A model generated the notes under the pieces. The model was not told the DNA's origin and did no database searches. It saw only the letters and a list, made by a program, of their open reading frames with translations. Below are positions 1-10,500 of a stretch of DNA of 64,000 nt, piece by piece. This stretch comes from Catenaria anguillulae PL171 (lineage: Eukaryota > Blastocladiomycota > Blastocladiomycetes > Blastocladiales > Catenariaceae), in NCBI GenBank assembly GCA_002102555.1, contig MCFL01000003.1, forward strand, positions 1 through 64,000. The letters are read 5' to 3'. Both the position numbers and the translations under genes were made by a program. How positions within the stretch are numbered: position 1 is the stretch's first letter; the number at the start of each line of letters is the position of its first letter.

Positions 1-300
1 ATTGCCCCGCGGTCGCAGGTCGGGCCAGAGAGTATGATGGGCGACAACACGGCGTTGGGCGAGCGGTCTAGCGTGAAAAAGAGCGTGGTGGGCGCCAATT
101 GCGTGCTGGGCAGGAACGTCAAGCTGGTGAATTGCGTCGTGCACGATGGCGTGGTGATTGAGGACGATGTCAAGTTGGAAGGGTGTGTTGTGTGTGCGGG
201 AGCCAGGGTTGGCGAAAAGTGTACGCTCAAGGAGGCTGTGGTGGGTGGCAAGGCCGTGGTGGCCAGGGAGACGGTGGCAAGGGGCGAGCGGTATGTGTAG
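1..300 (+). CDS. GCD1: eIF2B gamma subunit, C-terminal end (partial)
   Basis: The frame is open from base 1 and ends at the TAG at 298-300, so only about the last 99 residues are present. eIF2B gamma is part of the guanine nucleotide exchange factor that recharges eIF2 with GTP at translation initiation in the cytosol. The visible part is the left-handed beta-helix (hexapeptide repeat) domain. Segments such as QVGPESMMGD, ERSSVKKSVVGANC, LVNCVVHDGVVIEDDVKLEG and KCTLKEAVVGG line up with the end of human EIF2B3 and yeast Gcd1, including the signature SSVKKSVVG. The N-terminal nucleotidyltransferase-like domain lies upstream of the window. Eukaryotic GDP-mannose pyrophosphorylase is the main alternative, but it lacks this SxKKSVxG segment and ends differently. 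Confidence 0.82.
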   Translation: MAPRSQVGPESMMGDNTALGERSSVKKSVVGANCVLGRNVKLVNCVVHDGVVIEDDVKLEGCVVCAGARVGEKCTLKEAVVGGKAVVARETVARGERYV

Positions 301-1169
301 ATATCCATGGTCCTCTTTGCGGGGTACCTTGTGTGTGTATTTATCAATGTAGTTTCCATTGCATTCGATCGATTCGATGCTGGGAAGCCGCGGTGGGCCA
401 GAACCCGAATCCACGGGCTTGCGCATGCCCGTCTGCCAACTCGTTTCCAAATTAAAGTTGAATGGACCCAAGACGCACGGCATTATGTACGCGCGCTTGG
501 CTCTTTGCTGCGTCGCCAGTGGGCGCGGATCCGGAGTTGGCCGCAACCACTTTGTCTCGGATCCACCTTTCGCGTCCCCGTCTCGAGTGCTGTTCTAGTA
601 TGCATGTATTGTGCACTTCGGGCTGTCAAAAATGAAACGAAAGTGTTGCCCAAGAAAGTCACACACAAAAGTCACACACAAAGTACACAAAGTCAGACAG
701 GCCAGGCCCACAACGCGCCTGCAGCTGACATCTCCGCCCATCCCGCCAGCACACGCTTGTCGTCGCCCCTGCTGCGGCTGGGGGGCTCAGGGCCACGCTC
801 TGCATTCGATCGGCGGTCCGCTTCACCGTCGCCGCCGCTCGCAAACGCTCGATCGTCTGCCATATGGGCCTGGGCCCGACCGCAGCTGCAGCCGTTTGGG
901 CGGCCAGCATGCGGGTCGCCGTTGCTGCTCCGGGCCTATGATACTCAACGCAAACAGTCGCACGCACACAACCCGTCTCATGGATACCCCCCGTCCCGAT
1001 CTGCGCCCACCCCAACCTTTATCCATTGATGTCGGCTCTTGGCCGCGCATTCCAGCGCGCACGGCAGGTGGCAGTCCATGCACGCCGCCGTCCACTCGTT
1101 ACTCCCAGTGGCGGCCGGCTGATTTGACCCTGCACTCGCTCACGCTGCCGCTGCCCACGTGTCCGTCTG
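301..1169. other. Intergenic, no gene recognised
   Basis: Open frames here are short and overlap on both strands without recognisable motifs. A run of AC-rich near-repeats (ACACACAAAAGTCACACACAAAG) sits at 660-690. The segment probably holds the 3' UTR of the eIF2B gamma gene and the promoter of the next gene. Confidence 0.4.
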
Positions 1170-1980
1170 GTGACCTTTGCGGATCTCGCCAGCCTCATTG
1201 GCCGCCTGCCCACGGTCCTGCACGAGCTGTCGACCGATGATTTGCGGCTCCTTTGTTGCGCACATCAGCAACAGGATCCAACATGCCCTCAAGGACAACT
1301 ACGCGTGTCGGACCCGAATCCGATCCACATCCAGATCCAGATCTCGCCCATACATCCACCCACCATGACCACCAACTCGACCAAGGTTACCACCATCAAA
1401 TTCGCGGCGACGGCGCATCGTGGGCAGTTGTGCCGCGAACGCCTGCTCGACCGGTTCACGCCGACTTTGCCGACCGTCTTGGAGACGGTCCCAATTCCGC
1501 GGCCCATGTACTGGATCCGTCGCCCCGGCCCCAACGACCTGGTCACACGTCCCTGCCGCTCCCCGCACCAACGCCAACCGTCCGTGGTCGCTGCTGTCCG
1601 GCCCCATCCGCTACACGCACCCGGACATGGTGGCCATGCACAAAAACTCGAGCCGGCCGAGGAAGCCGTGGATGAGGATGACGCGCGCACCATCGTGGAG
1701 GCTGGGATGCCGTGGAGGTTGGCCTGGCCAAGGAAAAGGTCAGGGATTTCATGAACGAGACTTTCGTACGTCAATCTTCGTTACGACTGTTTTGGTCGAC
1801 ATTGTCTTGCAACTGACTGACTGACCGATTGTTGCCATTTCCTTTCTTGGCGATTTTTTAGGGTCCGTCATGGCCCTTCGCACCGATTCCGGCCACGCCT
1901 CGAACGAGTACACCTTACCGAACGACTCCCACGACGCGACTGGTTATTACCTGTTATTATACTTGTTCATTTAGAAATTC
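1170..1980 (+). CDS. Duplicated module, copy A (5' part of an unrecognised gene)
   Basis: This stretch is coding-like but switches frame at least twice, so exact exons are uncertain. It reads FADLASLIGRLPTVLHELS (weakly F-box-like), then an ATG at 1365 starting MTTNSTKVTTIKFAATAH, then RPWSLLSGPIRYTHPD, then KLEPAEEAVDEDDARTIVEAG and GLAKEKVRDFMNETF. A GT-AG intron (about 1766-1861) follows NETF, and the next exon opens GPSWPFAPIPATPR. The same order of blocks recurs at 5900-6290 (copy B: GPIRDTHPD, KLAKEKVMNETF-like, GPSWPLAPIPVTPR), which supports it being protein-coding. It is probably the N-terminal part of the phosphatase gene that follows at 2127. The function of the module is unknown. 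Single lost bases, as seen in neighbouring genes, could explain the frame changes. Confidence 0.45.
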
Positions 1981-2126
1981 ATGCCCGATTTTCACCACCT
2001 GACTGGCAAAGTCAAGATTGAGACCAAGTCGCGGACCTATGATGTGTCGTTGACTGCATGGCGCCTTTTCGCGGACGATTTTACCATGAGGTGGATCCAA
2101 GTCCGTAAAGGCGGGTACATTGTCAC

Positions 2127-2915
2127 TTGAACCGCGCGTTCCCCTCGCCCGCTCGTTCCCAGGTCACTCTCGGTGCATCCGTCCGCGCCGACAGTCCGAC
2201 GTCCACCCAGTCGGCCGGCACATCAACCTTGGTCCCCGCCTCCATGCTCCACTCGCCCCTAGTCGCCAAGCCATTCCTGGTCCTGGACATGGATGAAACC
2301 CTCATCCATTCCGTCTCAATGTGCGCACAAGGCAAGTCAGTTCCTGGCGCAGATTTCACCATTGCTGCAGCAAACCTTTGGGTCAAGGAGCGCGTTGACC
2401 GTTTTTCGGTGCTTGTGCGGTCGGGTGCCGTCGATTTTCTTCGGCGGGTTGCACAATGCTACGCAGTCGTTGTGTACACTGCGGGCACGCAACCGTATGC
2501 AGACGCAATCCTCAACGTCGTTGACCCTGGCAACAAGGACTTGTCCGGCCGCTTGTACCAGGACTCGTGCGCGCCCTCATTGTACAGCAAAGACTTGACA
2601 AAGGTCTGCGGCGACCTGAGTCGGGTCATCATTGTTGACAACGCCGCCAAGTCCTTTGGCAAGCAGGCGGGCAATGGGCTGCTTATTAGCAGCTGGTACC
2701 AAAATCCAGTGGATCAAGAGCTGGAAAGGCTCGCCGACTTCTTGCTGTTGCACAAGAATGCCGTGGATGTCCGTTTGGCAGCCATGTTGTGGCGGCCAAG
2801 TGTCAATTCACCCCCGAGCGTGACCCGTTGGGAACACTGGAGAAGGGTGGGCGCCGCTCAATCTATATCCTCAATGTTTCTGTTGCACATACGTTGTCTG
2901 TTGTCTCATTTTTAA
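2127..2915 (+). CDS. FCP1/SCP-like HAD phosphatase domain protein (start uncertain)
   Basis: The frame carries an NLI-interacting factor/FCP1-like phosphatase domain of the HAD superfamily. FLVLDMDETLIHS holds the DxDxT catalytic motif near residues 49-61. RSGAVDFLRRVAQCYAVVVYTAGTQPYAD is the typical middle segment. RVIIVDNAAKSFGKQ and NGLLISSWYQNPVDQELERLADFLL match the end of the domain. Family members dephosphorylate Ser/Thr, often on the RNA polymerase II CTD or on lipin (Nem1). There is no ATG at the frame start: the codon at 2127 is TTG, so the 5' end must lie upstream through splicing or a shifted frame. Just before the phosphatase sits the linker TSTQSAGTSTLVPAS, shared almost word for word with copy B at 6340, which ties this domain to the duplicated module. 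The frame after AAMLW (about 2790) may also be shifted. Confidence 0.65.
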   Translation: MNRAFPSPARSQVTLGASVRADSPTSTQSAGTSTLVPASMLHSPLVAKPFLVLDMDETLIHSVSMCAQGKSVPGADFTIAAANLWVKERVDRFSVLVRSGAVDFLRRVAQCYAVVVYTAGTQPYADAILNVVDPGNKDLSGRLYQDSCAPSLYSKDLTKVCGDLSRVIIVDNAAKSFGKQAGNGLLISSWYQNPVDQELERLADFLLLHKNAVDVRLAAMLWRPSVNSPPSVTRWEHWRRVGAAQSISSMFLLHIRCLLSHF

Positions 2916-5413
2916 TTTCCATACACTTGCCCCATGCGAACCCTACGAGCCAAGAAGAATTGCATGCGTGTGGCGACTGGAGAAACAAACGAGATCGTCA
3001 TGCTGTGCTCGGTGAGGCAGTGTTAGTGAGGTGCTTCAGTGAGAACAGTCCAGACAGATTGGGGGACGAGCTCGATCCTCGCGAAACCGAACGCGTCAAG
3101 TGAAAACACAAGCACCATTTCATAGATATATGTTTGCACTCCCTCTCCGTCTCAGGCCATTAGCTCTCCTTCAATTCACATTCCCATCGAAACATCACCT
3201 CCTCCACGATATTCCGCTGCAACGCAATTCATCATGCAGAGCTTTCACACTATCAGCGTTTCCGCCTCCGGCAGATTCCGACAACACACCAACGGAACGT
3301 TCATTTTGCTCCTCATCGCAAATCTTTCCCATGGCCCTTACATCAAATATCCCGGCACACGTGTCCCAACCACCGAATTGCATTGATGCATGCGAGTCAC
3401 CGCGTCCTTCTCAAGTCCCTACCCAGGGACGGATTTGCGCCCAGCCCATATCCTAGTCTTTGTGCAGCATCCATCTGAACCCTATCTGGCCTCGGTGCAG
3501 CAGTTGCGGATATCTGGAGAGGTGCTTTGTTGCGCTGGTCTTCGTTCAAACCTGTTGGGTGTTTTGCTCTGCTGCACAGTTGTTCGCGCCGGCTGTATCG
3601 TCCTCCTCGGAAGAGAATCTTGGAAAGACTACTTGCGGCTGCTTCTTTTTCGCGAGCGACAATGGTGAACTTTTATCTGTGATTGGTGGCGGACTCTGTG
3701 CCTCGCTCCTCCATCGCTCCTCCTCTCTATTTCCTCTATTGCTCCTCTGGCCGCTTGGTCATTGTCAGCGTTTGGTGAGCAGTAACTAATTCAGTTGTCC
3801 GGAGTTTCCCCGTCCATTCCCAGGTTTCCAACCGATTCGACCGTCAAGCCGCCGTGACGCTCACGGCACGGCTCCCGCGCAAACATGCAAGCTCCATGGT
3901 TTCAACAACCTCAGTCGCTTTCCCTTGTGATGGCCAAAAGTCGGAAAGCTTGAACTCGTCGCAAGTCATCCTCACCTCGTCCGACATGCGCGTTTGATGG
4001 ATACGAATTGCAACCACCCAGAGTTTTGGGCACCAGTCCTGCATTATCTCTACCCCCACGTGATCCAACCTGCCGTCGGGACTCCAATATCGTTGACCAC
4101 TGTCGGCGCTCACCACCGGTGGCCATGGCGGCCAGGCCGCTTGTTTGGCTCGCTGCAAGCTGTTTGAAAGAATGGCGGCCACGTCCCCACAGGCGTGTGT
4201 TGCGCGCAAAGGCGCTTAGCGCCGTGTACGTTATCAACTCTGTTGGGTTTCACAAGTACTAGTATCAGCCCAGAGCTTTCGTCAAGTTGCAGCTCGACAA
4301 GTCACCTTCTTGCCCGCCAGTCACGAATGTGTTGCCACAGCTTTACTGTGGACTCTTTCATCTGTTCCAATCGCTTACACCCATGTCTTTGGGTAGGATC
4401 GGCTCGCTTCAATGCCACGTCTTCTTGTCGCTTCGGCAGGCGCAATACTGTACCTCATGTCATTTGGCAAACAAGGCAACCCATCCGTTTCGCTAACAAG
4501 TTTTGGCGAGGAACCCGTCACGTTTTCTTCGTGTGCCGCATCAACCCACTCTGCACCTCGATTGTCCGCGCATGCGCAACGTTGCTCACGCTCCATCCAC
4601 GCTCGCCCATCGGCTGCGAGTGGGATGGATCACAAACCGGTCGAACGCAGTGTCTTGATCTCGGTCTCGGCCTCAACCTTCATATTCAGGCTCGTCGCCG
4701 TCGTCGTCCGCATCAACACTCACGGCCACGCTCGTTGCCAAGTGGCGCACGATCCAAGGTTCATTTGACATGGTTCTTTGGTGTTGAATCGTTGACAGGG
4801 TTGTTGGATGTGACTCTTGTGGTGACAGGAGCCACGTTGATTGATTGTTTTACCTCTGTGTATTTCCAACTCCGTATCGCCAATATCTCCAGGTTTTTTC
4901 TGTGCAAGAAATGCATTAATTCGCATTTTTTTTGTGCCTATTTAAATTCCTTGTCGGCAAACGGTGTTCCTGGTGTTGACTGCTCATTGCCATTCAGCGC
5001 GGTTGAGTGTCCTTCCTGTGTCCGACTCGTGTCCGATGACTCGCTCCAGCCGACATGTTTACTCGGAGCGATGCATCAGCAAGGGGGTTTTACCCCTGAT
5101 GCAGCCCACTGCCACTTGGCTTGTAGGTACCAACGCTCTGGGTCACCATGGAATTGAATATTCTTCCGCGCCGTCATGAAGGCTATGTACTTACCTCATT
5201 ACGTTGCAGTAGCATCACAAGCACGTGAACCTGGTCATGGGACAGTTCCCGCGGAGCACCCAAATGCCATGAGCGCGTAGTGCCACCGCACCGTATGGCA
5301 TTTCAGTATAAATCCAAGTTTACGTACCCCTCGCGCCGTTGACTGGTCCCAACTCAACCTGAAGAAGCCAGAAAGCTCTTCCCCATCCGTTCCTGTTTCC
5401 ATGATGGCGGCCT
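2916..5413. other. 2.5-kb stretch without a recognisable gene
   Basis: Open frames up to 320 codons exist (for example 4195-5157), but they show no conserved motif, have strongly skewed composition and overlap each other. A short ATG frame at about 3234 (MQSFHTISVSASG) ends after 50 codons. Either this is a true gap between the two module copies, or it holds a gene too divergent or too broken to read. Confidence 0.35.
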
Positions 5414-5620
5414 CATGCACCCTCCGAGTCCTTCTGAGTCGCCGTCGTCACGACGCAAGATCAGTTGACCTGCTCCGACTGCCCCAAAACCGTGCGTGTG
5501 CAATTCCTGCAGAATCCGACACCTGAAATGTGACTCTGGTGTTGGCCCAGTCAGTACTGCCGCCGGAACGAGAAATGTACGCCCCACGAACGCTCATGTG
5601 TGCGGCCCCTCAGCCCTGGT
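5414..5620 (+). CDS. Zn(II)2Cys6 transcription factor DNA-binding fragment
   Basis: One frame reads KPCVCNSCRIRHLKCDSGVG, and one base later the reading continues QYCRRNEKCTPHERSC. Together these give the CxxCx6C half and most of the second half of a fungal Zn2Cys6 binuclear cluster, which binds DNA in the nucleus of fungi. Upstream, MHPPSPSESPSSRRK is the usual Ser/Arg-rich lead-in, but a stop lies between it and the cluster in the same frame. No activation or middle-homology domain can be followed downstream, where copy B of the duplicated module begins. It may be an exon of a gene with unresolved splicing, a fragment, or a gene hit by lost bases. The motif is clear, the gene model is not. 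Confidence 0.5.
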
Positions 5621-5639
5621 TTGCTAAGCTAGCTGGCAT

Positions 5640-6360
5640 TGTTGATCACCTCTCCCAGCTCCCACTCTCGCACCGAGCACCGAGCCGCACAAGCGGAGAC
5701 CGTTGCCGCCGGCCTCTGCTATATCTCACGGCCACTGAGCTCGGTACAGCTCCGACAACCCAGCCCTCGTCGCATCTTTTTACCGCCGCGACAGACGCTC
5801 GGATATCGAGGAAACCCGCTGGCCCGTGCTGGCGATCCTTTGGGCCATTTGCGTCGGCCGCGACTTGGACCAAGCCCTGTGACTGTCCCTGCCGCTGTCC
5901 GTACCAACACGGCCGTCCGTGGTCACTGCTGCCGGGCCCCATCCGCGACACGCACCCAGACCCGGTATCAAGAAGCTTGAGTCGGCCGAGGTGGCGATAG
6001 CGGACTATGAATCGCTTACCGTGGTTGAAACCCGGGACGACGTCGAGGTCCAAAGCTGGCCAAGGAAAAGGTCATGAATGAGACTTTCATATGCACCATC
6101 TTGTTTTGACCGACCCTGCCTTAAAAATTGACTGACTTAATTGTACCCATATCCCTTCTTGACAATAGTTTAGGGGCCGTCATGGCCCTTGGCACCGATT
6201 CCGGTCACGCCTCGACCGAGTACCCCACGCCGGCCCATTCCCGCGACACGATTGGTCCCGTTGACTGCGCTAAGTTGCCCTCGCCTGTTCCCACGTCACT
6301 CTTGGTCCCGTCGCTCGCGCCGCCACTCCGACGTCCACCCAGTCGGCCGGCACATCAACC
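5640..6360 (+). pseudogene. Duplicated module, copy B
   Basis: This is a diverged copy of the module at 1170-2250. Shared blocks in order are a Pro/Arg-rich stretch, PWSLLPGPIRDTHPD, EVAIADYESLTVVETRDDVEVQ, AKEKVMNETF, GPSWPLAPIPVTPR and finally TPTSTQSAGTSTLVPAS. In copy A the block NETF is followed by a GTACGT donor. Here the matching bases are ATATGC, so the canonical donor is gone, although an acceptor-like TTTAG (6169-6173) and the downstream exon remain. Reading frames change between blocks. The copy therefore looks decayed or mis-sequenced, or it is spliced differently. The matching non-coding intron sequence (runs of ACTGACTGAC and TTCTTG) shows that the duplication was at DNA level. 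Confidence 0.4.
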
Positions 6361-7124
6361 TTGGTCCCCGCCTCGCCCGTCTCGCCAACCACGAGCCAGT
6401 CTGCCGCCACCACCACCAAGAAGCGCAGCTTTATCGCCAAGGTGTGCGGCTCCCTCAGGAAGGCCGTGGCCAAGGTCAGCTCGTCCGGGACTCGCGCCGC
6501 CGCCAACGCCGTGCACCCGCAACCCGCCAAGGACGCTTCCGTGTCCGACATCGGCGCAAAAACGCGTGCTTTCGTTCTCAAGTACGCGAGGGCGAGGTCG
6601 ACCGGCACGCGTCACGGCAACGAGGCGGCGATCCGGGCGGGCATTGTCAGCCTGCTTCTCGACTCGCCCGCCAACGTTGTCACTGACAAGCGGTGCGTGG
6701 ACTGGGCCGACTTGTTTGCTGCCGGGTCTGGTTCGCGCTTGGGCGCAAAGCCCATCAAGGCGTACTGCGCCAAGCAAGCGTCTGCGGCGTCGACACCGCA
6801 CATTCTCGTGCCGTACGTGGTTGGCGGGCTGTTGCGCTGGGTCGCGCAGAGTCATGGCGAGCGCGCTGACGGCGCCATGGTACACGCCCTGATGGGCGTG
6901 CAGGATTGCTTCAAGTCGCAACCGGGACCAGCGATGGGAACGGGACGCGCACGGCCGACGCTTTGGCCGTTGTTGAGTTGCTCAAGGTGTCGGGGGCGGC
7001 GCTGTGGAATTCGTCGGGTATTGAAAGTGGACTGGTTGAGTATTGGATGGTGTTAGTTGGGCGGACTTTTCGTCTCTGGTTCTGCCCCAGCTCTTTCAAT
7101 TCCAGAATCATTTCAATCCATTGA
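6361..7124 (+). CDS. Unrecognised protein, C-terminal part joined to copy B
   Basis: Downstream of the shared linker ending TSTLVPAS this copy departs completely from copy A. It reads TTTKKRSFIAKVCGSLRKAVAKVSSS and then an apparently helical, Ala-rich domain (IGAKTRAFVLKYARAR, RAGIVSLLLDSPANVV, KRCVDWADLFAAG, HILVPYVVGGLLRWVAQSHGERADGAMVHALMGVQDCF). Near 6915 a shifted frame continues TADALAVVELLKVSGAALWNSSGIESGLVEYW and stops at 7124. No family is recognised. The coding look comes from consistent codon use and amphipathic segments. Its partner module is shared with the phosphatase gene, so the two genes differ only in their C-terminal domain. Confidence 0.4.
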
Positions 7125-7520
7125 ATGCAGTCTACTCACCAGGTGCAATCTCAAGACCGCGATGGAAGCATAAATACTTAGTCCTTCACGACAAACCACC
7201 CAAGGTCGATCATCCGCTGCTGCTTTATGATGGCGATTGCTTATCGACCACGCCAAATCTTCAGCCTCGTGCCGAGTGAGTGACAATTGTCCATTGTGTC
7301 GCTTTCAGCTGTCTCGCAAATGCCGCTACATATGTACCCGAAAAACCCTGCTCCCGCACAAAGCTCGGCCAAAAAAAAAGGAACGCCATGATTATTGTCC
7401 TCGACTTGGACGAGGCAAATACAATTAGAACGGATGTATGGTTGTGACGACGACGCACTTTGCAAAGCATATCCAACTGACAGCAGAAAACGCCAATCAC
7501 CACACCAGACAAATGATTAC
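7125..7520. other. Convergent intergenic spacer
   Basis: This spacer lies between the 3' ends of the copy B gene (+) and SF3B1 (-). It contains an A run (CCAAAAAAAAAGG) near 7370. No gene, RNA or repeat is seen. Confidence 0.4.
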
Positions 7521-10500
7521 CTAGAAATAATACAACTCCTCGCGTGTCCACCGATGCCGCTCATCCGACGGCACCTTGGGGTAATATGGAACCATGGCAT
7601 CCTGCGCGCCAATGTACATGGAATTGTACACCTTCCAATAAATCTCGCGGACGCGGCGCGCCGGATGAAACAGGCCCTGGACAATGTAGTTGAGCACAAT
7701 ACCTGGTCCCAAGGCCACACGCAAGGCCTCGATGGCGTCCGTCACGGCATTGATCACATGCGGCGACGTCTCGAAAATGTTGGGCATGACGTGGTTGAGC
7801 AAGTGCACCATAGCGTCCTCGCATCCCAATCCGGCCACGCCCAAAGCAATGTGCTTGACCGTCGTACACGCCGTTTGCCGATGGACCAGGTCGCGATCAA
7901 TGAGCGCGTCCTCGAGCAGTGGCGTCACGGCGTACACATAGTCCTTGCCCATTTCGCCAATGTACTCGAACAAGAACGACAGCGACTTGAGCACACCGTT
8001 CTGCACGTTGAGCTCGGGAACGCGGTACTCGCACATGAGCGCGGGCAAGACGGTAAACGGAGCACAGGTTTCGGCAACAATCGCAATGGCGACGGTCGTG
8101 CACACACGTTTTGACGCTCTTGGACCTTGAGATTGCTGAGCAGCGTCGACAGGACATCTTGCGGACCAATGGCCTTGGCAATGTAACCAAATGTGTTGAC
8201 AGCCGCACGCCGAATCGCCTTCTTGTGCGCCTTGAGCAAGTCGAGCAACTCAAAGCAAATGCGCATCCATTCACGTGCAGACACGTACTCGGCTCCACGA
8301 TCCGCGATCCGACCCACAAGGTCAATCACATTCTCTTGCACCTTTTCGTGCCGGTTGCGCAGAATCGGCGTCAAGCGTGGGAGCAGCTCCTTGATGGGCG
8401 GGTTCATGTCGGTCATGCCAATCACGTTGACAATGGCCTTGAGCGCGCCGAGAATGCTGCCGAGTACCTCGGGGTACTCTTCGCCCAAGTACTCGTACAG
8501 GACTACACCCAAATGCGCCAAGAGCTTGTCCTCGCCACACGTGCGCAACACCACGGCCACCCGCGAAACAAGGTCGGCAGCTTGTTGCCGGACCTTGGCA
8601 GACTTGTTGTTGAGACGCCACAGGATGGTTGTGCAAATCTGCTGCAAGTACGGGCGGCAACGAGCACCAAGCGAGTTGACAATGGTTCCAAACCCGTTGA
8701 GCATGACCACGTCCTCGGTCGACTGCTCTTGGAACGCAAACAGCATGCCGTCAATCAGGCGCTGCTCCAACGGCTCGTCGATATCCGCCACACCCAACGA
8801 GCTGACGATCTGATCAATGGCCTCCATGACTACCTTACGATACGGCTCTGACTCGTCCTTGAGGTCGCCCACCAGCCGCTGAACCACAACCCCCACGCCC
8901 GCTTTTTTCGCAATCTCGACCGTGGTCTCGACGAGCGGCTTGGCGTTGCGTTTGTCGAGCGCCATTCGCCGCACCCAAAAGTTGCGGAAGAAATCGTCCA
9001 GCACATTGTCCCGCACGTACGCAGCCTCGATCCCGTCCGTGCTGACGCACTGCTTGACGACCTTGAGCACAATCTTGCGCATCTCCTCGTCGGGCGACGC
9101 AAACTCACGAATCACAATTTCCATGACTTGTTCCGTGTAGTAGGCCGCGGCCTCCACGTCCATGAGTGGAATCAAGGACCCGATCGCCTTGAGGAATGCC
9201 GCGAGGGCCTTCCCGCGATGCTTACGCACGTCTTGCCACAAGGGGATCACAATCGTGTCAAACGACTCGATACCGTACGGATGCGCGGCTTCGGCAAGCG
9301 CCGCAATGGCCAAGGCCGTCATGGTGCGCACCTTGGGCTGCTCATCTTGCAATCCGTCGGCCAGGGCAGTCACAAGGTTCTTGAGATGTGGCAGGATGGC
9401 ACAGCCCATGAGCAATGCGATTTGTTGAATGATCTTGATACCTGTGTGTCGCGCTTGCCACGACTTTTTCGACCGGCACACTGCGCGCAAGAAGGGCAAG
9501 AGTGCCGGGATGCCGAGCGCACTTCCAACAACGGCAAACGCACGCGCCGTTGTGTTGCGCACATACTCGTCCGTATGGTCAATGTCGGGCCGCATGGTGG
9601 CGATCATGGTGGCCAAACCTGCTGCCTTTGCGAGGTTGCTGATGATTTCCCGACCCTCGACGCGTGCATAATATCCTCGTCAATCAACAGCGGCTCAATC
9701 ACCACCAGGATCTTGTGCACGTACGGGCGCACGAGGTCGTCAAGCTTGTACAGGACACGGTCAATCACCTTGACGAGCAAGTGCCGCTCTTGTTCCTCGA
9801 GGTTGGGCTCATGAGCAGCGGCAGGATTTGGTTGAAGAGCGGGCCCGGCCCGAAATCGCGCGCCTTGTCGGTGATCTGGCGCATGGCCACCTTGCGCACA
9901 GGAGGCGTCCCATTCTTGATCTTGATGAGCAGCCGCATCACTTTGCGTTCCTTGAGCTCTTCGATACTCATGGAGGTTTCGTCGCGCTCGTCCAAGAGCT
10001 TGCCAAAGTACTGCAGGTCGGATTGCTTGAGCATGGGGAGGTCCGCCAGCCAGGTGCATTGGCGGGAATATCGGCGATACGGGGTGCGTTGGATCCGTCG
10101 GGGATCATGAATCCACCATGGCCGTGGGTGTAGCCAGGATTTTGCGCGACGGCGTGCGAATGGGTTGGTAATTGGCGGGCGGGTCAAGGATCTTGTATCC
10201 GGTAGCAGGGAGCAGCGCATCGAGTTCCTCATCCGACATGAATGCGTTGCGAATGTCCATTTCGGTCGCGGCATCGGGAGCAATGCCCGTTGGCGTCATG
10301 GGCACCATGGACGAGGTGGCCATGGGCGTGGCCATGATGGTTGATGCTCCAGGAGCAGCAACGGGTGTCTCGTCCCAGCGCGACCGCTTGCGCGGCGTCT
10401 CGGCAACACCAATCACACCAGGTGCGCTCACATCCCTGGGGTCTCGTCCCACCGCGAACGAGGAGCGGTGGCAACCGGCGTTTCATCCCATCGGGACCGT

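Noticed and set aside
4195-5157. 320-codon plus-strand frame between the two module copies
   Set aside because: Cys/Ser/Arg-rich random-looking sequence without motifs, overlapped by other frames. No ATG-led conserved start.
8111-8851. 246-codon plus-strand frame
   Set aside because: Antisense to SF3B1, with no recognisable domain.
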